Under the pieces are notes generated by a model. The model saw only the letters and a program-made list of their open reading frames with translations, was not told the DNA's origin and did no database searches. Of a stretch of DNA of 64,000 bases, positions 33,028-41,091 are shown one piece after another. The DNA comes from Geodermatophilus saharensis (GTDB lineage Bacteria > Actinomycetota > Actinomycetes > Mycobacteriales > Geodermatophilaceae): NCBI RefSeq assembly GCF_900188205.1, contig NZ_FZOH01000005.1, forward strand, positions 124,001 to 188,000, given 5' to 3'. Within the stretch, counting starts at the first letter, position 1. The number at the start of each line of letters is the position of its first letter. The translations under genes and the position numbers were made by a program.

Positions 33028-34694
33028 AGCAGCCAGGCCTCCTCGGCCCGCGCGACGTAGGCGGCGAACCCCTCGCCGGGCTCGCGCCGCTCGAGGTAGC
33101 CGCGCAGCACCCGCTCGCAGTAGTCGGCGGTCTCGGCCTTGGTCACCTTGTGGCCGCGGAACTTCCGGCCGAAGGACGCCTCGACGCCGAGGTGCCCGCC
33201 GAGGTGGACCTGGAAGCCCTCGACCATCTCGCCGGAGTCGTCGCGCACCATCGAGCCCTTGAGGCCGATGTCGGCGGTCTGGAACCGGGCGCAGCTGTTC
33301 GGGCAGCCGTTGACGTTGATCCCGATCGGCTCGTCGAAGCCGGGCAGCCGCTTCTCCAGCTCGGCGTAGAGGTCCTGCGCGTGCTGCTTGGTCTCGACGA
33401 TCGCGAGCTTGCAGAACTCCAGGCCGGTGCACGCCATGGTGCCGCGGCGGAACGCGCTGGGGCGCACCAGCAGGTCGTGCTCGGCCAGCGCGGCGACCAG
33501 GTCCTCGACGTGCTCGTCGGGGACGTCGAGGACGACCATCTTCTGCTGCGTCGTGGTCCGGATGCGGCCGGCGCCGTAGCGGTCGGCGAGGTCGGCGATC
33601 CGGGTGAGCACCGTCCCGGTGACCCGGCCGGTGCGCAGCGCGAAGCCGACGGCGTTGCGGCCGTCCTTCTGCCGCGCCACGCCGACGTGGTCGCGCGAGG
33701 CGTGCGCGGGCGCCGCGGCGGCGGGGCCGTCGGGCAGGGCGCGGTGCAGGTACTCGTCCTGCAGCACCTGGCGGAATCGCTCCGGACCCCAGTCGGCCAT
33801 GAGGAACTTGATCCGGGCCCGGTTGCGCTGCCGGCGGTAGCCGTAGTCGCGGAAGACCGCGGTGCAGGCCGCCCAGACCTCGGTGACCTCCTCCGGGCGG
33901 ACGAAGACGCCGATCCGCTTGGCGAACATCGGGTTGGTCGACAGCCCGCCGCCCACCCACAGGTCGAAGCCGGGCTCGCCGTCGGGGCCGACGACGCCGA
34001 CGAAGGAGACGTCGTCGATCTCGGGCTCGGTGCAGTGGTCGACGCAACCCGACATCGACGTCTTCCACTTGCGCGGCAGGTTGCTGAACTCCGGGTCGCC
34101 CACGTAGCGGGCCACCGTCTGCGCCATGACTTCGGTGGCGTCGATGACCTCGTCCTCGAGGACGCCGGCCAGCGGGCAGTTGAGCATCCCGCGCGGGGTG
34201 TCGCCGCAGGCCTCGGTCGTGGTCATGCCGACCGCCTCCAGCCGCTCCCAGATCTCGGGGACGTCCTCGATGCGGATCCAGTGGTACTGGACGTTCTGCC
34301 GGTCGGTGACGTCGGCGACGTCGCGGCCGAACTCGGTGCTGATCGCGCCGAGGGTGCGCAGCTGCTCGCTGGTCAGCGCCCCGCCGTCGGTGCGCACCCG
34401 CATCATGAAGTAGGAGTCCTCGAGCTCCTCGGGCTCCAGGACGGCGGTCTTGCCGCCGGGGATGCCGGGCGCCCGCTGGGTGTAGAGGCCCATCCAGCGC
34501 ATGCGGCCGCGCAGGTCGCTCGGGTCGATGCCGTCGAAGCCGGTCTTCGAGTAGACGTCGAGGATCCGCTGCCGGACCTCGAGGCCGTCGGAGTCCTTCT
34601 TCATGCGCTCGTTGGGGTTCAGTGGCTCCCGGTAGCCGAGGGCCCACTGGCCCTGGCCGCGGACCGGCCGGGCAGAACGGGGTGGTGCGGACAC
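33024..34694 (-). CDS. Ferredoxin-type sulfite reductase (nitrite/sulfite reductase family)
   Basis: A protein of 556 residues. Two ferredoxin-like halves and two sirohaem-binding halves are apparent; the [4Fe-4S]-sirohaem ligands are CTGLEFC and GCPNSC near residues 420-460. It reduces sulfite to sulfide in the cytosol. The neighbouring cysH favours sulfite over nitrite as substrate. GTG 34694 follows an AGGAAGA site. A Cys-containing leader peptide is encoded about 100 bases upstream. Confidence 0.9.
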   Translation of the reverse strand: MSAPPRSARPVRGQGQWALGYREPLNPNERMKKDSDGLEVRQRILDVYSKTGFDGIDPSDLRGRMRWMGLYTQRAPGIPGGKTAVLEPEELEDSYFMMRVRTDGGALTSEQLRTLGAISTEFGRDVADVTDRQNVQYHWIRIEDVPEIWERLEAVGMTTTEACGDTPRGMLNCPLAGVLEDEVIDATEVMAQTVARYVGDPEFSNLPRKWKTSMSGCVDHCTEPEIDDVSFVGVVGPDGEPGFDLWVGGGLSTNPMFAKRIGVFVRPEEVTEVWAACTAVFRDYGYRRQRNRARIKFLMADWGPERFRQVLQDEYLHRALPDGPAAAAPAHASRDHVGVARQKDGRNAVGFALRTGRVTGTVLTRIADLADRYGAGRIRTTTQQKMVVLDVPDEHVEDLVAALAEHDLLVRPSAFRRGTMACTGLEFCKLAIVETKQHAQDLYAELEKRLPGFDEPIGINVNGCPNSCARFQTADIGLKGSMVRDDSGEMVEGFQVHLGGHLGVEASFGRKFRGHKVTKAETADYCERVLRGYLERREPGEGFAAYVARAEEAWLL

Positions 34695-34792
34695 GGTGGC
34701 TTCTTCCTGCGCCGTCCGCGCTGGTTTGACGACCCGCGCGGAACGCGCTGCCAGATCGGGGACGCGACTCGCGCCGCGGGGAGGACTGGTGG

Positions 34793-34879
34793 TCAGCGCG
34801 CGGCGCGACAGGCGGCGCTGCTGACCCGGGCGAGGTCGACGTGCAGACGCGCGACGAGCAGGCTGCCGCGATCCGTCAC
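34793..34879 (-). CDS. Leader peptide of the sulfur-assimilation operon
   Basis: A 28-codon frame from GTG 34879 to TGA 34793 encodes a peptide with the core ARLHVDLARVSSAACR, matching the leader peptides I know upstream of actinobacterial sulfur and cysteine genes (R-x-H-V-D-L...R-V-x-S-A-x-C-R). The single Cys codon near the end could sense cysteine supply by ribosome stalling. GACCAT lies exactly at -12 to -7 from the GTG, consistent with a leaderless transcript. Confidence 0.7.
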   Translation of the reverse strand: MTDRGSLLVARLHVDLARVSSAACRAAR

Positions 34880-34918
34880 GCCCCCATGGTCGCACACCCG
34901 TCCGGGGAGCCCGTCCGG

Positions 34919-35482
34919 TCAGGGGGCGGGTGTCCCGCCGTCACCCGTCCCGCCGTCGAGGGCCGCGCGGATGCGGGCCACGGACTCCTCCAGCGGGGTG
35001 ACCGACGTGTCGATGACCAGCTCGGCGCGGGCCGGGGGCTCGTAGGGGTCGTCGACGCCGGTGAAGCCGGGGATCTCCCCGGCGCGGGCGCGGGCGTAGA
35101 GGCCCTTGACGTCGCGGGCCTCGCAGACCTCCAGCGGCGTGGCCAGGTGCACGAGCACGAACCGGCCGTGCCGCTCGACCAGCGCCCGCGCCTCCTCGCG
35201 CGCTTGCTCGTAGGGCGCGATGGCGGCGACGACGACGGTGCCGCCGTGGCGGACCACCTCGCCTGCGACGAAGCCGATGCGGCGGATGTTGAGGTCGCGG
35301 TGCTCGCGGGAGAAGGACAGCTCGCTGGACAGGTGCGTGCGCACGACGTCGCCGTCGAGGACCGTCACCGGCCGGCCCTCGGCCTCGAGCCCGGCGACCA
35401 GGGCGTCGGCGATCGTCGACTTGCCCGCGCCGGACAGTCCGGTGAGGAAGACGGTGACCCCGCCGTGCTGCGCGCTGCTCAC
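34919..35482 (-). CDS. cysC: Adenylylsulfate kinase
   Basis: A protein of 187 residues. The P-loop is FLTGLSGAGKSTIADAL, followed by the APS-kinase motifs VLDGDVVRTHLSSELSFSREHRDLNIRRIGFVA and VCEARDVKGLYARARAGEIPGFTGVDDPYEPP. It phosphorylates APS to PAPS. Because the cysH here is of the APS type, PAPS may serve sulfation rather than assimilation. It lies between the Rrf2 regulator (34 bases upstream) and the sulfur operon leader. GTG start. Confidence 0.9.
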   Translation of the reverse strand: MSSAQHGGVTVFLTGLSGAGKSTIADALVAGLEAEGRPVTVLDGDVVRTHLSSELSFSREHRDLNIRRIGFVAGEVVRHGGTVVVAAIAPYEQAREEARALVERHGRFVLVHLATPLEVCEARDVKGLYARARAGEIPGFTGVDDPYEPPARAELVIDTSVTPLEESVARIRAALDGGTGDGGTPAP

Positions 35483-35516
35483 CGGCCGAGTCTCGCCCAG
35501 CCGCCGGGCGGGCCGC

Positions 35517-35996
35517 TCAGGCGGGGTCGTCGCCGAAGGAGCGCCAGGCGCTGTCGAGCGCCACGAGCTGGGCGACGTGGCCGGGCAGCTTCCCGGCGAC
35601 GACGTCGGCGAGGGTGACCTCCTCGAGCACCCGCCGGTAGGCCTCCCGCGCGGCCACCCAGACGCCGGCCAGCTCCGCTGCCACGCCCGGGTAGCTCACG
35701 TCCTCGGGCCGCTGGCCGTGGACCTCGGCGAGGAAGCCCTGCTCCACGCGCATGACCCGCGCGATCGAGATCTCCGACGGCGGCAGCGCCAGGCGGTAGC
35801 CGCCCTCGCGGCCGCGCTGGCTGGTGACCAGCCGGGCGTGCTGCAGGTCGCCGAGGATGCCCTGCAGGAAGCGGGAGGGGATCTCCTGGGCGCGCGCGAT
35901 GCGGTCGCAGGTCAGCGCGTCCGGCGCCACCGCGGCCAGCTCGACGGCCGCGCGGACGGCGTAGTCGACCCGGGCCGTGATGCGCACGGGGCCCAT
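35517..35996 (-). CDS. Rrf2-family transcriptional regulator
   Basis: A protein of 159 residues. The winged helix is RITARVDYAVRAAVELAAVAPDALTCDRIARAQEIPSRFLQGILGDLQHARLVTSQRGREGGYRLALPPSEISI, typical of Rrf2. It lacks the three clustered cysteines that bind Fe-S in IscR, so it resembles the cysteine-metabolism regulator CymR. Position 34 bases before cysC supports control of sulfur assimilation. ATG start. Confidence 0.85.
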   Translation of the reverse strand: MGPVRITARVDYAVRAAVELAAVAPDALTCDRIARAQEIPSRFLQGILGDLQHARLVTSQRGREGGYRLALPPSEISIARVMRVEQGFLAEVHGQRPEDVSYPGVAAELAGVWVAAREAYRRVLEEVTLADVVAGKLPGHVAQLVALDSAWRSFGDDPA

Positions 35997-36022
35997 CCTG
36001 CCCGTTCTGCGAGGGTCGGGAC

Positions 36023-36784
36023 GTGGACCGGCTCCGTTTCACCACCGTCGTGGCGGCGCCGCTGACCGTCGCCTTCGACGTCGCCCGTGCCCTCGGCCGC
36101 CCCTGGCCGTTCCCGCTGGAGGAGGTCGAGTCCCTCCGCCCGGTGTCCGACGTCTACGCCGCCGGCCCCGGCCGGGGGTGGCGCCGGCTCACCCACGCGC
36201 GGACGTTCACCGCCACCGGGCAGGGCACCGTCGTCGACGAGCGGGTGGACTGGGACACCGGCCTGCCCGGCGTGCTCGGCGGCCTGGTCGACCGGGCGGT
36301 GCTGCGGCGCCGGGTGCGGCGGGCGATGCGGCGGCACCTCGACGGCTACGCCGCGGCGGCGGCGCTGCGGGCGCTCGACGTCGTCCAGGTGGTGGGCGCG
36401 GCGATCGTCCGGGGGGACGAGGTGCTCGTCGCGCAGCGGGACGCCGGCCCGCTGGCGGGGCTGTGGGAGTTCCCCGGCGGCAAGGTCGAGCCGGGGGAGG
36501 ACCAGGCGGCGGCCCTGGTCCGGGAGTGCGCCGAGGAACTCGGGGTCACCGTCGCGCCGCAGGTCTTCCTGGGCGAGGTGCCGCTCGACGGCGTCGTCGC
36601 CGGGGGCGCGCCGGGCGCCTCCACGCTGCGGGTGTGGCAGGCGCGGCTGGTCGGCGGGGAGCCGGTGGCCCACGAGCACCGCGATCTGCGCTGGGTGCGC
36701 GCGGGCGACCTCGAGGACCTCGACTGGATCGCCGCCGACCGTCCGCTGCTGCCCGCCGTCCGGGAGTTGCTCACCGGCACGTGA
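36023..36784 (+). CDS. SRPBCC-Nudix fusion protein
   Basis: A protein of 253 residues. Residues 1-115 or so look like an SRPBCC/START-type domain (LRFTTVVAAPLTVAFDVARALGRPWPFPLEEVESLRPVSD...RRHLDGYAAAAA). Residues 120-253 form a MutT-like Nudix hydrolase with the full box GGKVEPGEDQAAALVRECAEELGV. The Nudix half probably hydrolyses a damaged or modified nucleotide; the partner domain may bind a hydrophobic ligand or be a vestige. GTG 36023, diverging from the Rrf2 gene with 26 bases between starts. Confidence 0.75.
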   Translation: MDRLRFTTVVAAPLTVAFDVARALGRPWPFPLEEVESLRPVSDVYAAGPGRGWRRLTHARTFTATGQGTVVDERVDWDTGLPGVLGGLVDRAVLRRRVRRAMRRHLDGYAAAAALRALDVVQVVGAAIVRGDEVLVAQRDAGPLAGLWEFPGGKVEPGEDQAAALVRECAEELGVTVAPQVFLGEVPLDGVVAGGAPGASTLRVWQARLVGGEPVAHEHRDLRWVRAGDLEDLDWIAADRPLLPAVRELLTGT

Positions 36785-36788
36785 GCAC

Positions 36789-36825
36789 GCCCCGGTGACC
36801 GTCCCGGGTGGGACGGCACCGGGGC
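36789..36825 (+). terminator. Hairpin terminator after the Nudix gene
   Basis: GCCCCGGTG and GTCCC pair with GGGAC and CACCGGGGC, with small internal offsets, starting five bases after the stop codon. Confidence 0.6.
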
Positions 36826-36845
36826 GGCCGGTGACGTGCTGGAAC

Positions 36846-36908
36846 GGCCCCGTCCAGAGGCTCACCCCGAGCCTGCGAGGGGTGAGCCTCTGGACGGGGT
36901 CCTTCCTC
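36846..36908 (-). repeat. Structured repeat, copy C (terminator of the csbD-like gene)
   Basis: Read on the minus strand it begins in the TAG stop of the csbD-like gene with GAGGAAGGACCCCG, forms a perfect 21-bp stem (36848-36868 with 36879-36899) and has the loop motif CTCGCAGGCTCG. Ends and loop match copy A at 20.54 kb while the stem sequence is different but still complementary. It probably terminates the csbD-like transcript. Confidence 0.7.
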
Positions 36909-37078
36909 TACTTGAAGACGTCCTTGACCTTCTCGCCGGCCTGCTTGAGGTTGCCGGCCGCCTTGTCGTTGGCGCCCTCGGCCTGCAGGTCGCGGTCGCC
37001 GGTCGCCTCGCCGAGGCGCTCCTTGCCCTCGCCGGAGAGCTCCTGGGCCTTGTTCTTCATCTTGTCGATCCCGCTCAC
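36908..37078 (-). CDS. CsbD-like general stress protein
   Basis: A 56-residue protein (VSGIDKMKNKAQELSGEGKE, then RLGEATGDRDLQAEG and NLKQAGEKVKDVFK), a clear match to the CsbD family of small, helical, highly charged stress proteins. GTG 37078 follows a GAGGAGAGGAG ribosome-binding site. A SigB-type promoter lies upstream, agreeing with CsbD genes being general-stress regulated in other bacteria. The molecular role is unknown. Confidence 0.85.
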   Translation of the reverse strand: MSGIDKMKNKAQELSGEGKERLGEATGDRDLQAEGANDKAAGNLKQAGEKVKDVFK

Positions 37079-37108
37079 CGTGAGCTCCTCTCCTCGGGAG
37101 ACCCCGGG

Positions 37109-37133
37109 TTACCCCTCGCTGCGGTTCCGACAC
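37109..37133 (-). promoter_or_regulatory. SigB-type promoter for the csbD-like gene
   Basis: On the minus strand GTGT (37130-37133) and GGGTAA (37109-37114) are separated by 15 bases, close to the actinobacterial SigB pattern GTTT-N13-15-GGGTAT. The -10 lies about 30 bases before the csbD-like start. Confidence 0.5.
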
Positions 37134-37252
37134 GCCGGTCGCCCGGTCGGCGGAAGTCCTCCGGGATGAGCGGGCGGGGGCCGCAACACGTGTCGTGACG
37201 GGGGCCGCGTACCGTGCCGTTTGCATCGCGCCCCGCAAGGTCGTGAGCCAGG

Positions 37253-37303
37253 GTCACAAATCGGTGACGGTCGTGGACGGTCCTCTCCGGGGCTGCCTAG
37301 TGT
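37253..37303 (+). promoter_or_regulatory. Promoter and operator-like palindrome of the peptide ABC operon
   Basis: The 352-base region 37079-37430 contains this promoter and the csbD promoter. TGGACG (37274-37279) and TAGTGT (37298-37303), 18 bases apart, fit a housekeeping promoter. Just upstream is the inverted repeat GTCAC-N6-GTGAC (37253-37268), a possible regulator site. The remaining 127 bases before the start form an untranslated leader in which no riboswitch was recognised. Confidence 0.45.
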
Positions 37304-37430
37304 CGCTCGCGGCGTTCCGGGACCGATCCCGGGTGTTCACCTGATGGACGCCGACGCCCGGCCAGCGCGTCCGGGTGAGCATCGACCAGTCCGTTCCCCC
37401 CGCAGCTGCGGGACGAGGGAGGCATCGCAC

Positions 37431-39086
37431 GTGAAGTTGAGCAAGCGCCGGTCGGCGCTCGTCGCGACCGGTCTGTCGGCCGCGCTGCTGCTGACCGCCT
37501 GTGGCGGCGGCGACGACAGCGAGTCGGGCAGCGGCGGCGGCGGTGGTGAGGGTGGCACCTTCAGCATCTACATCGGCGAGCCCGAGAACCCGCTGATCCC
37601 GAGCAACACGACCGAGTCCGAGGGGCACCAGGTCATCTCCTCGCTCTGGACCGGTCTGGTGCAGTACGCCGCGGACGGTGCGGTCGAGTACACCGGCGTC
37701 GCCGAGTCGATCGAGTCCGAGGACAACACCACCTGGACCGTGACGCTCAAGGACGGCTGGACCTTCCACGACGGCACCCCGGTGAACGCCCAGTCGTTCG
37801 TCAACGCGTGGAACTGGGGCGCCTACAGCCCCAACGCCCAGGGCGCCTCGTACTTCTTCTCGAACATCCAGGGCTACGACGAGCTCCAGGCCCCGACCGA
37901 CGCCGACGGCAACCCCACCGGTGAGCCCGCCGCCACCGAGATGAGCGGCCTGCAGGTCGTCGACGACCAGACCTTCACCGTCACGCTGGCCAGCCCGTTC
38001 GCCCAGTTCCCGGTGACCGTCGGCTACAACGCCTTCTACCCGCTGCCGGAGTCCTTCTTCGAGGACCCGGAGGCCTTCGGCACCCGGCCGGTCGGCAACG
38101 GCCCGTTCCAGGCGAGCGAGGACTTCGTCCCCGGCCAGGGCTTCACCGTCACCCGGTACGACGACTACGCCGGTGAGGAGGCCGCGAAGGCCGAGGAGGT
38201 CGAGTTCCGCGTCTACGCCGACCTGAACACCGGCCTCAACGACGTCGAGGCGGGCAACCTCGACGTGCTCCCGGACATGCCGCCGGACGCGCTCGCCGGG
38301 GCCGAGGACACCTTCGGTGACCGCTTCATCGAGGCGCCGTCGTCGGGCTTCACGTACATGGCGTTCCCGACCTACGACCCGCGCTACTCCGACAAGCGGG
38401 TCCGTCAGGCGCTGTCCATGGCCGTCGACCGCCAGGCGATCTCGGACGCGATCTTCAGCGGCAGCCGCACGGCCGCCGACGACGCCATCGCGCCGGTCGT
38501 CGACGGTTACCGCGAGGGCGCCTGCGAGTACTGCGCGCTCGACGTCGACCGGGCCAACCAGCTGCTCGACGAGGCCGGCTTCGACCGCAGCCAGCCGATC
38601 GAGCTGTGGTTCAACGCCGGTGCCGGCCACGACGCGTGGGTCGAGGCCGTCGGCAACCAGCTGCGCGAGAACCTCGGGATCGAGTACACCCTGCGCGGTG
38701 ACCTCGACTTCTCGGAGTACCTGCCGCTGCAGGACGAGAAGGGCATGACCGGTCCGTTCCGGCTCGGCTGGAGCATGGACTACCCGAGCCCGCAGAACTA
38801 CCTCGAGCCGCTGTACTCGACCGCGGCGCTCCCGCCGGCGGGCTCGAACGCCTCGTTCTACTCCAACCCGGAGTTCGACTCCCTCGTGCAGCAGGGCAAC
38901 GGGGCGTCGGACAACGAGCAGGCGATCGAGCTGTACCAGCAGGCCGACGACATCCTGCTCGAGGACATGCCGATCATGCCGATGTTCTTCGACCTGGAGC
39001 AGGCGCTCCGCTCGGAGAACGTCAGCGACGTCGTCATCGACGTGTTCGGTGACATCGACGTCGCCGCGGTGACCGTCAACAGCTGA
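37431..39086 (+). CDS. Dipeptide/oligopeptide ABC transporter substrate-binding lipoprotein
   Basis: A protein of 551 residues of the SBP_bac_5 (DppA/OppA) family. The lipoprotein signal is KLSKRRSALVATGLSAALLLTAC with Cys as the lipid anchor, followed by a Gly/Ser linker. Family segments are visible: TWTVTLKDGWTFHDGTPVNAQSFVNAWNW, NGPFQASEDFVPGQGFTVTRYDDY, and DKRVRQALSMAVDRQAISDAIFSG. Near the end is PIMPMFFDLEQ. It binds peptides outside the membrane and delivers them to the permeases. GTG 37431 has a GAGGGAGG site. Confidence 0.9.
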   Translation: MKLSKRRSALVATGLSAALLLTACGGGDDSESGSGGGGGEGGTFSIYIGEPENPLIPSNTTESEGHQVISSLWTGLVQYAADGAVEYTGVAESIESEDNTTWTVTLKDGWTFHDGTPVNAQSFVNAWNWGAYSPNAQGASYFFSNIQGYDELQAPTDADGNPTGEPAATEMSGLQVVDDQTFTVTLASPFAQFPVTVGYNAFYPLPESFFEDPEAFGTRPVGNGPFQASEDFVPGQGFTVTRYDDYAGEEAAKAEEVEFRVYADLNTGLNDVEAGNLDVLPDMPPDALAGAEDTFGDRFIEAPSSGFTYMAFPTYDPRYSDKRVRQALSMAVDRQAISDAIFSGSRTAADDAIAPVVDGYREGACEYCALDVDRANQLLDEAGFDRSQPIELWFNAGAGHDAWVEAVGNQLRENLGIEYTLRGDLDFSEYLPLQDEKGMTGPFRLGWSMDYPSPQNYLEPLYSTAALPPAGSNASFYSNPEFDSLVQQGNGASDNEQAIELYQQADDILLEDMPIMPMFFDLEQALRSENVSDVVIDVFGDIDVAAVTVNS

Positions 39087-39106
39087 CCCACGGTCCGCAC
39101 CACCGC

Positions 39107-39151
39107 CCGCCGGGGGTGGCCGTCCCGCCACGGGACAGCCGCCCCCGGCGG
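39107..39151 (+). terminator. Intra-operon hairpin between binding protein and permease genes
   Basis: A 21-bp stem with one mismatch and one G-U pair and a three-base loop lies between the binding-protein stop and the first permease gene. Such hairpins commonly stabilise or partially terminate the upstream message, giving more binding protein than permease. Confidence 0.6.
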
Positions 39152-39224
39152 CGCGTGTGTCCGGACAGGAGCACGATGAACCCGCGCCGGCGATCGTCAC
39201 CGGCGCGCTCACCCGAGGGGGGAC

Positions 39225-40148
39225 ATGGGCCGCTACATAGCGCGCCGACTCCTGCTGACGATCCCCGTCCTGATCGGCGCCTCCTTCCTGATCTTCGCGC
39301 TGGTGTACGCCCTCCCGGGTGACCCCATCCGCGCGCTCGGGGGCGACCGTCCGCTCGCCCCGGCCGTGGTCGCGGAGCTGCGCGACGAGTTCAACCTCGA
39401 CGACCCCCTGCCGGTCCAGTACGTCAAGTACCTCGGCGACCTGGTCCAGGGGGACTTCGGCACGGACTTCCGCGGCCGCGAGGTCATCGACACCATCGAG
39501 CAGCGCCTGCCGGTGACGATCCGGCTGACCATCGTGGCGATCGCCATCGAGACGGTCATCGGCATCATCGCCGGGCTCCTGGCCGGCATCCGGCGCAACG
39601 GGTTCCTCGACAACCTCGTGCTCGTCTCGAGCACGATCGTCGTGGCGATCCCGATCCTGGTGCTGGCCTTCGTCGCCCAGTACGTGCTCGGGGTCAAGGC
39701 CGGCTGGTTCCCCATCGCCGGCATCACGGAGGGCTGGTACAGCTACCTGCTCCCGGGCCTGGTGCTGGCGTCGGGTTCGCTCGCCTACGTCGCGCGGCTC
39801 ACGCGCACGAGCGTGGCGGAGAACCTGCGGGCGGACTACGTCCGGACGGCGCGGGCCAAGGGCCTGCCCAACCGGACCGTGATCACCCGGCACACGCTGC
39901 GCAACAGCCTCATCCCGGTCGTCACCTTCATCGGCGCCGACATCGGCACCCTCATGGGCGGCGCCATCGTCACCGAGACGGTGTTCAACCTCCCCGGCAT
40001 CGGCCGCGCGGTCTTCGACAGCGTCCAGGCCCAGGAGGGGGCGGTCGTCGTCGGCATCGTCACCCTGATGGTGTTCTTCTTCATCTTCTTCAACCTGGTC
40101 GTCGACGTGCTCTACGCCGTCCTCGACCCGAGGATCCGCTATGACTGA
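39225..40148 (+). CDS. Peptide ABC transporter permease (DppB type)
   Basis: A protein of 307 residues with six membrane segments. It opens with MGRYIARRLLLTIPVLIGASFLIFALVYALPGDP, the typical DppB/OppB N-terminus, and the EAA loop region reads ADYVRTARAKGLPNRTVITRHTLRNSLIP. It pairs with the DppC-like permease whose ATG lies eight bases before its end. ATG 39225 follows a GGGGGG site. Confidence 0.9.
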   Translation: MGRYIARRLLLTIPVLIGASFLIFALVYALPGDPIRALGGDRPLAPAVVAELRDEFNLDDPLPVQYVKYLGDLVQGDFGTDFRGREVIDTIEQRLPVTIRLTIVAIAIETVIGIIAGLLAGIRRNGFLDNLVLVSSTIVVAIPILVLAFVAQYVLGVKAGWFPIAGITEGWYSYLLPGLVLASGSLAYVARLTRTSVAENLRADYVRTARAKGLPNRTVITRHTLRNSLIPVVTFIGADIGTLMGGAIVTETVFNLPGIGRAVFDSVQAQEGAVVVGIVTLMVFFFIFFNLVVDVLYAVLDPRIRYD

Positions 40149-41091
40149 CCAGCAGCAGGTGGACCTGCGCAAGGACGAGGTCGAGGCCGGGACGACGACG
40201 GGGCTGGCCAGTCCCTCGGTCGACGTCACCAACGAGCGGCAGAACAGCCTCTGGAGCGATGCCTGGGGCGAGCTCAAGCGCAACCCGCTCTTCTGGATCG
40301 GCGCCGTGTTCGGCCTGCTCTTCCTGCTGATGGCCATCGTCCCGCAGCTGTTCGCGCGGGGCGCCGATCCCCGCGCCTGCAGCCTGAGCAACAGCAACCA
40401 GAAGCCCTCGGCCGAGCACTGGTTCGGCTTCGACCAGCAGGGCTGCGACTACCTGGCCAACGTCGTCTACGGCGCGCGCAACTCGCTGATCATCGGCCTG
40501 CTCGCCGTCGCCGTCGTCCTGGTGCTCGGGGTCGTCGTCGGTGCCGTCTCCGGGTTCTACGGCGGCTGGGTCGACAGCCTGCTGAGCCGGCTGACCGACA
40601 TCTTCTACGCGATCCCGTTCATCCTCGGCGCGATCGTGGTCCTGCGCAGCGGGATCCTCGGTCGGGGCGTCGTCGCCGTGGCGATCGCCCTGGCCGCCTT
40701 CGGCTGGATGACGGCGATGCGGCTGGTGCGCTCCCAGGTCATCGCGGTGAAGAGCTCCGACTACGTGGCGGCCGCCCGCGCGATGGGCGCCTCCAACGGC
40801 CGCATCCTGCTGCGGCACATCCTCCCCAACGCGGTCGCGCCGGTGCTCGTCTACACGACGATCACCATCGGCGTGCTCATCGCCGCCGAGGCGACCCTGA
40901 CCTTCCTCGGCGTGGGGCTGCAGCGGCCGGCGATCTCCTGGGGCCTGCAGATCGAGAACGGCCAGTCGCTGCTGCGCACCGCGCCCCACCTGGTGCTCTT
41001 CCCGAGCATCGTTCTGACCGTGACCGTGATGGCGTTCGTGATGATGGGCGACGCCCTGCGCGACGCCCTCGACCCGAGGCAGCGCGCATGA
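40141..41091 (+). CDS. Peptide ABC transporter permease (DppC type)
   Basis: A protein of 316 residues. After a 55-residue cytoplasmic tail come WIGAVFGLLFLLMAIVPQLF and the transporter core with NSLIIGLLAVAVVLVLGVVVGAVSGFYGGWVD and the EAA loop SSDYVAAARAMGASNGRILLRHILPN. Second membrane subunit of the importer, overlapping the first permease gene and, by ATGA, the ATPase gene. Confidence 0.9.
   Translation: MTDQQQVDLRKDEVEAGTTTGLASPSVDVTNERQNSLWSDAWGELKRNPLFWIGAVFGLLFLLMAIVPQLFARGADPRACSLSNSNQKPSAEHWFGFDQQGCDYLANVVYGARNSLIIGLLAVAVVLVLGVVVGAVSGFYGGWVDSLLSRLTDIFYAIPFILGAIVVLRSGILGRGVVAVAIALAAFGWMTAMRLVRSQVIAVKSSDYVAAARAMGASNGRILLRHILPNAVAPVLVYTTITIGVLIAAEATLTFLGVGLQRPAISWGLQIENGQSLLRTAPHLVLFPSIVLTVTVMAFVMMGDALRDALDPRQRA

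Noticed and set aside
37254..40397. A 1047-codon open frame on the minus strand opposite the peptide ABC genes
   Set aside because: Low-complexity charged sequence, antisense to three well-recognised transporter genes, no ribosome-binding site.
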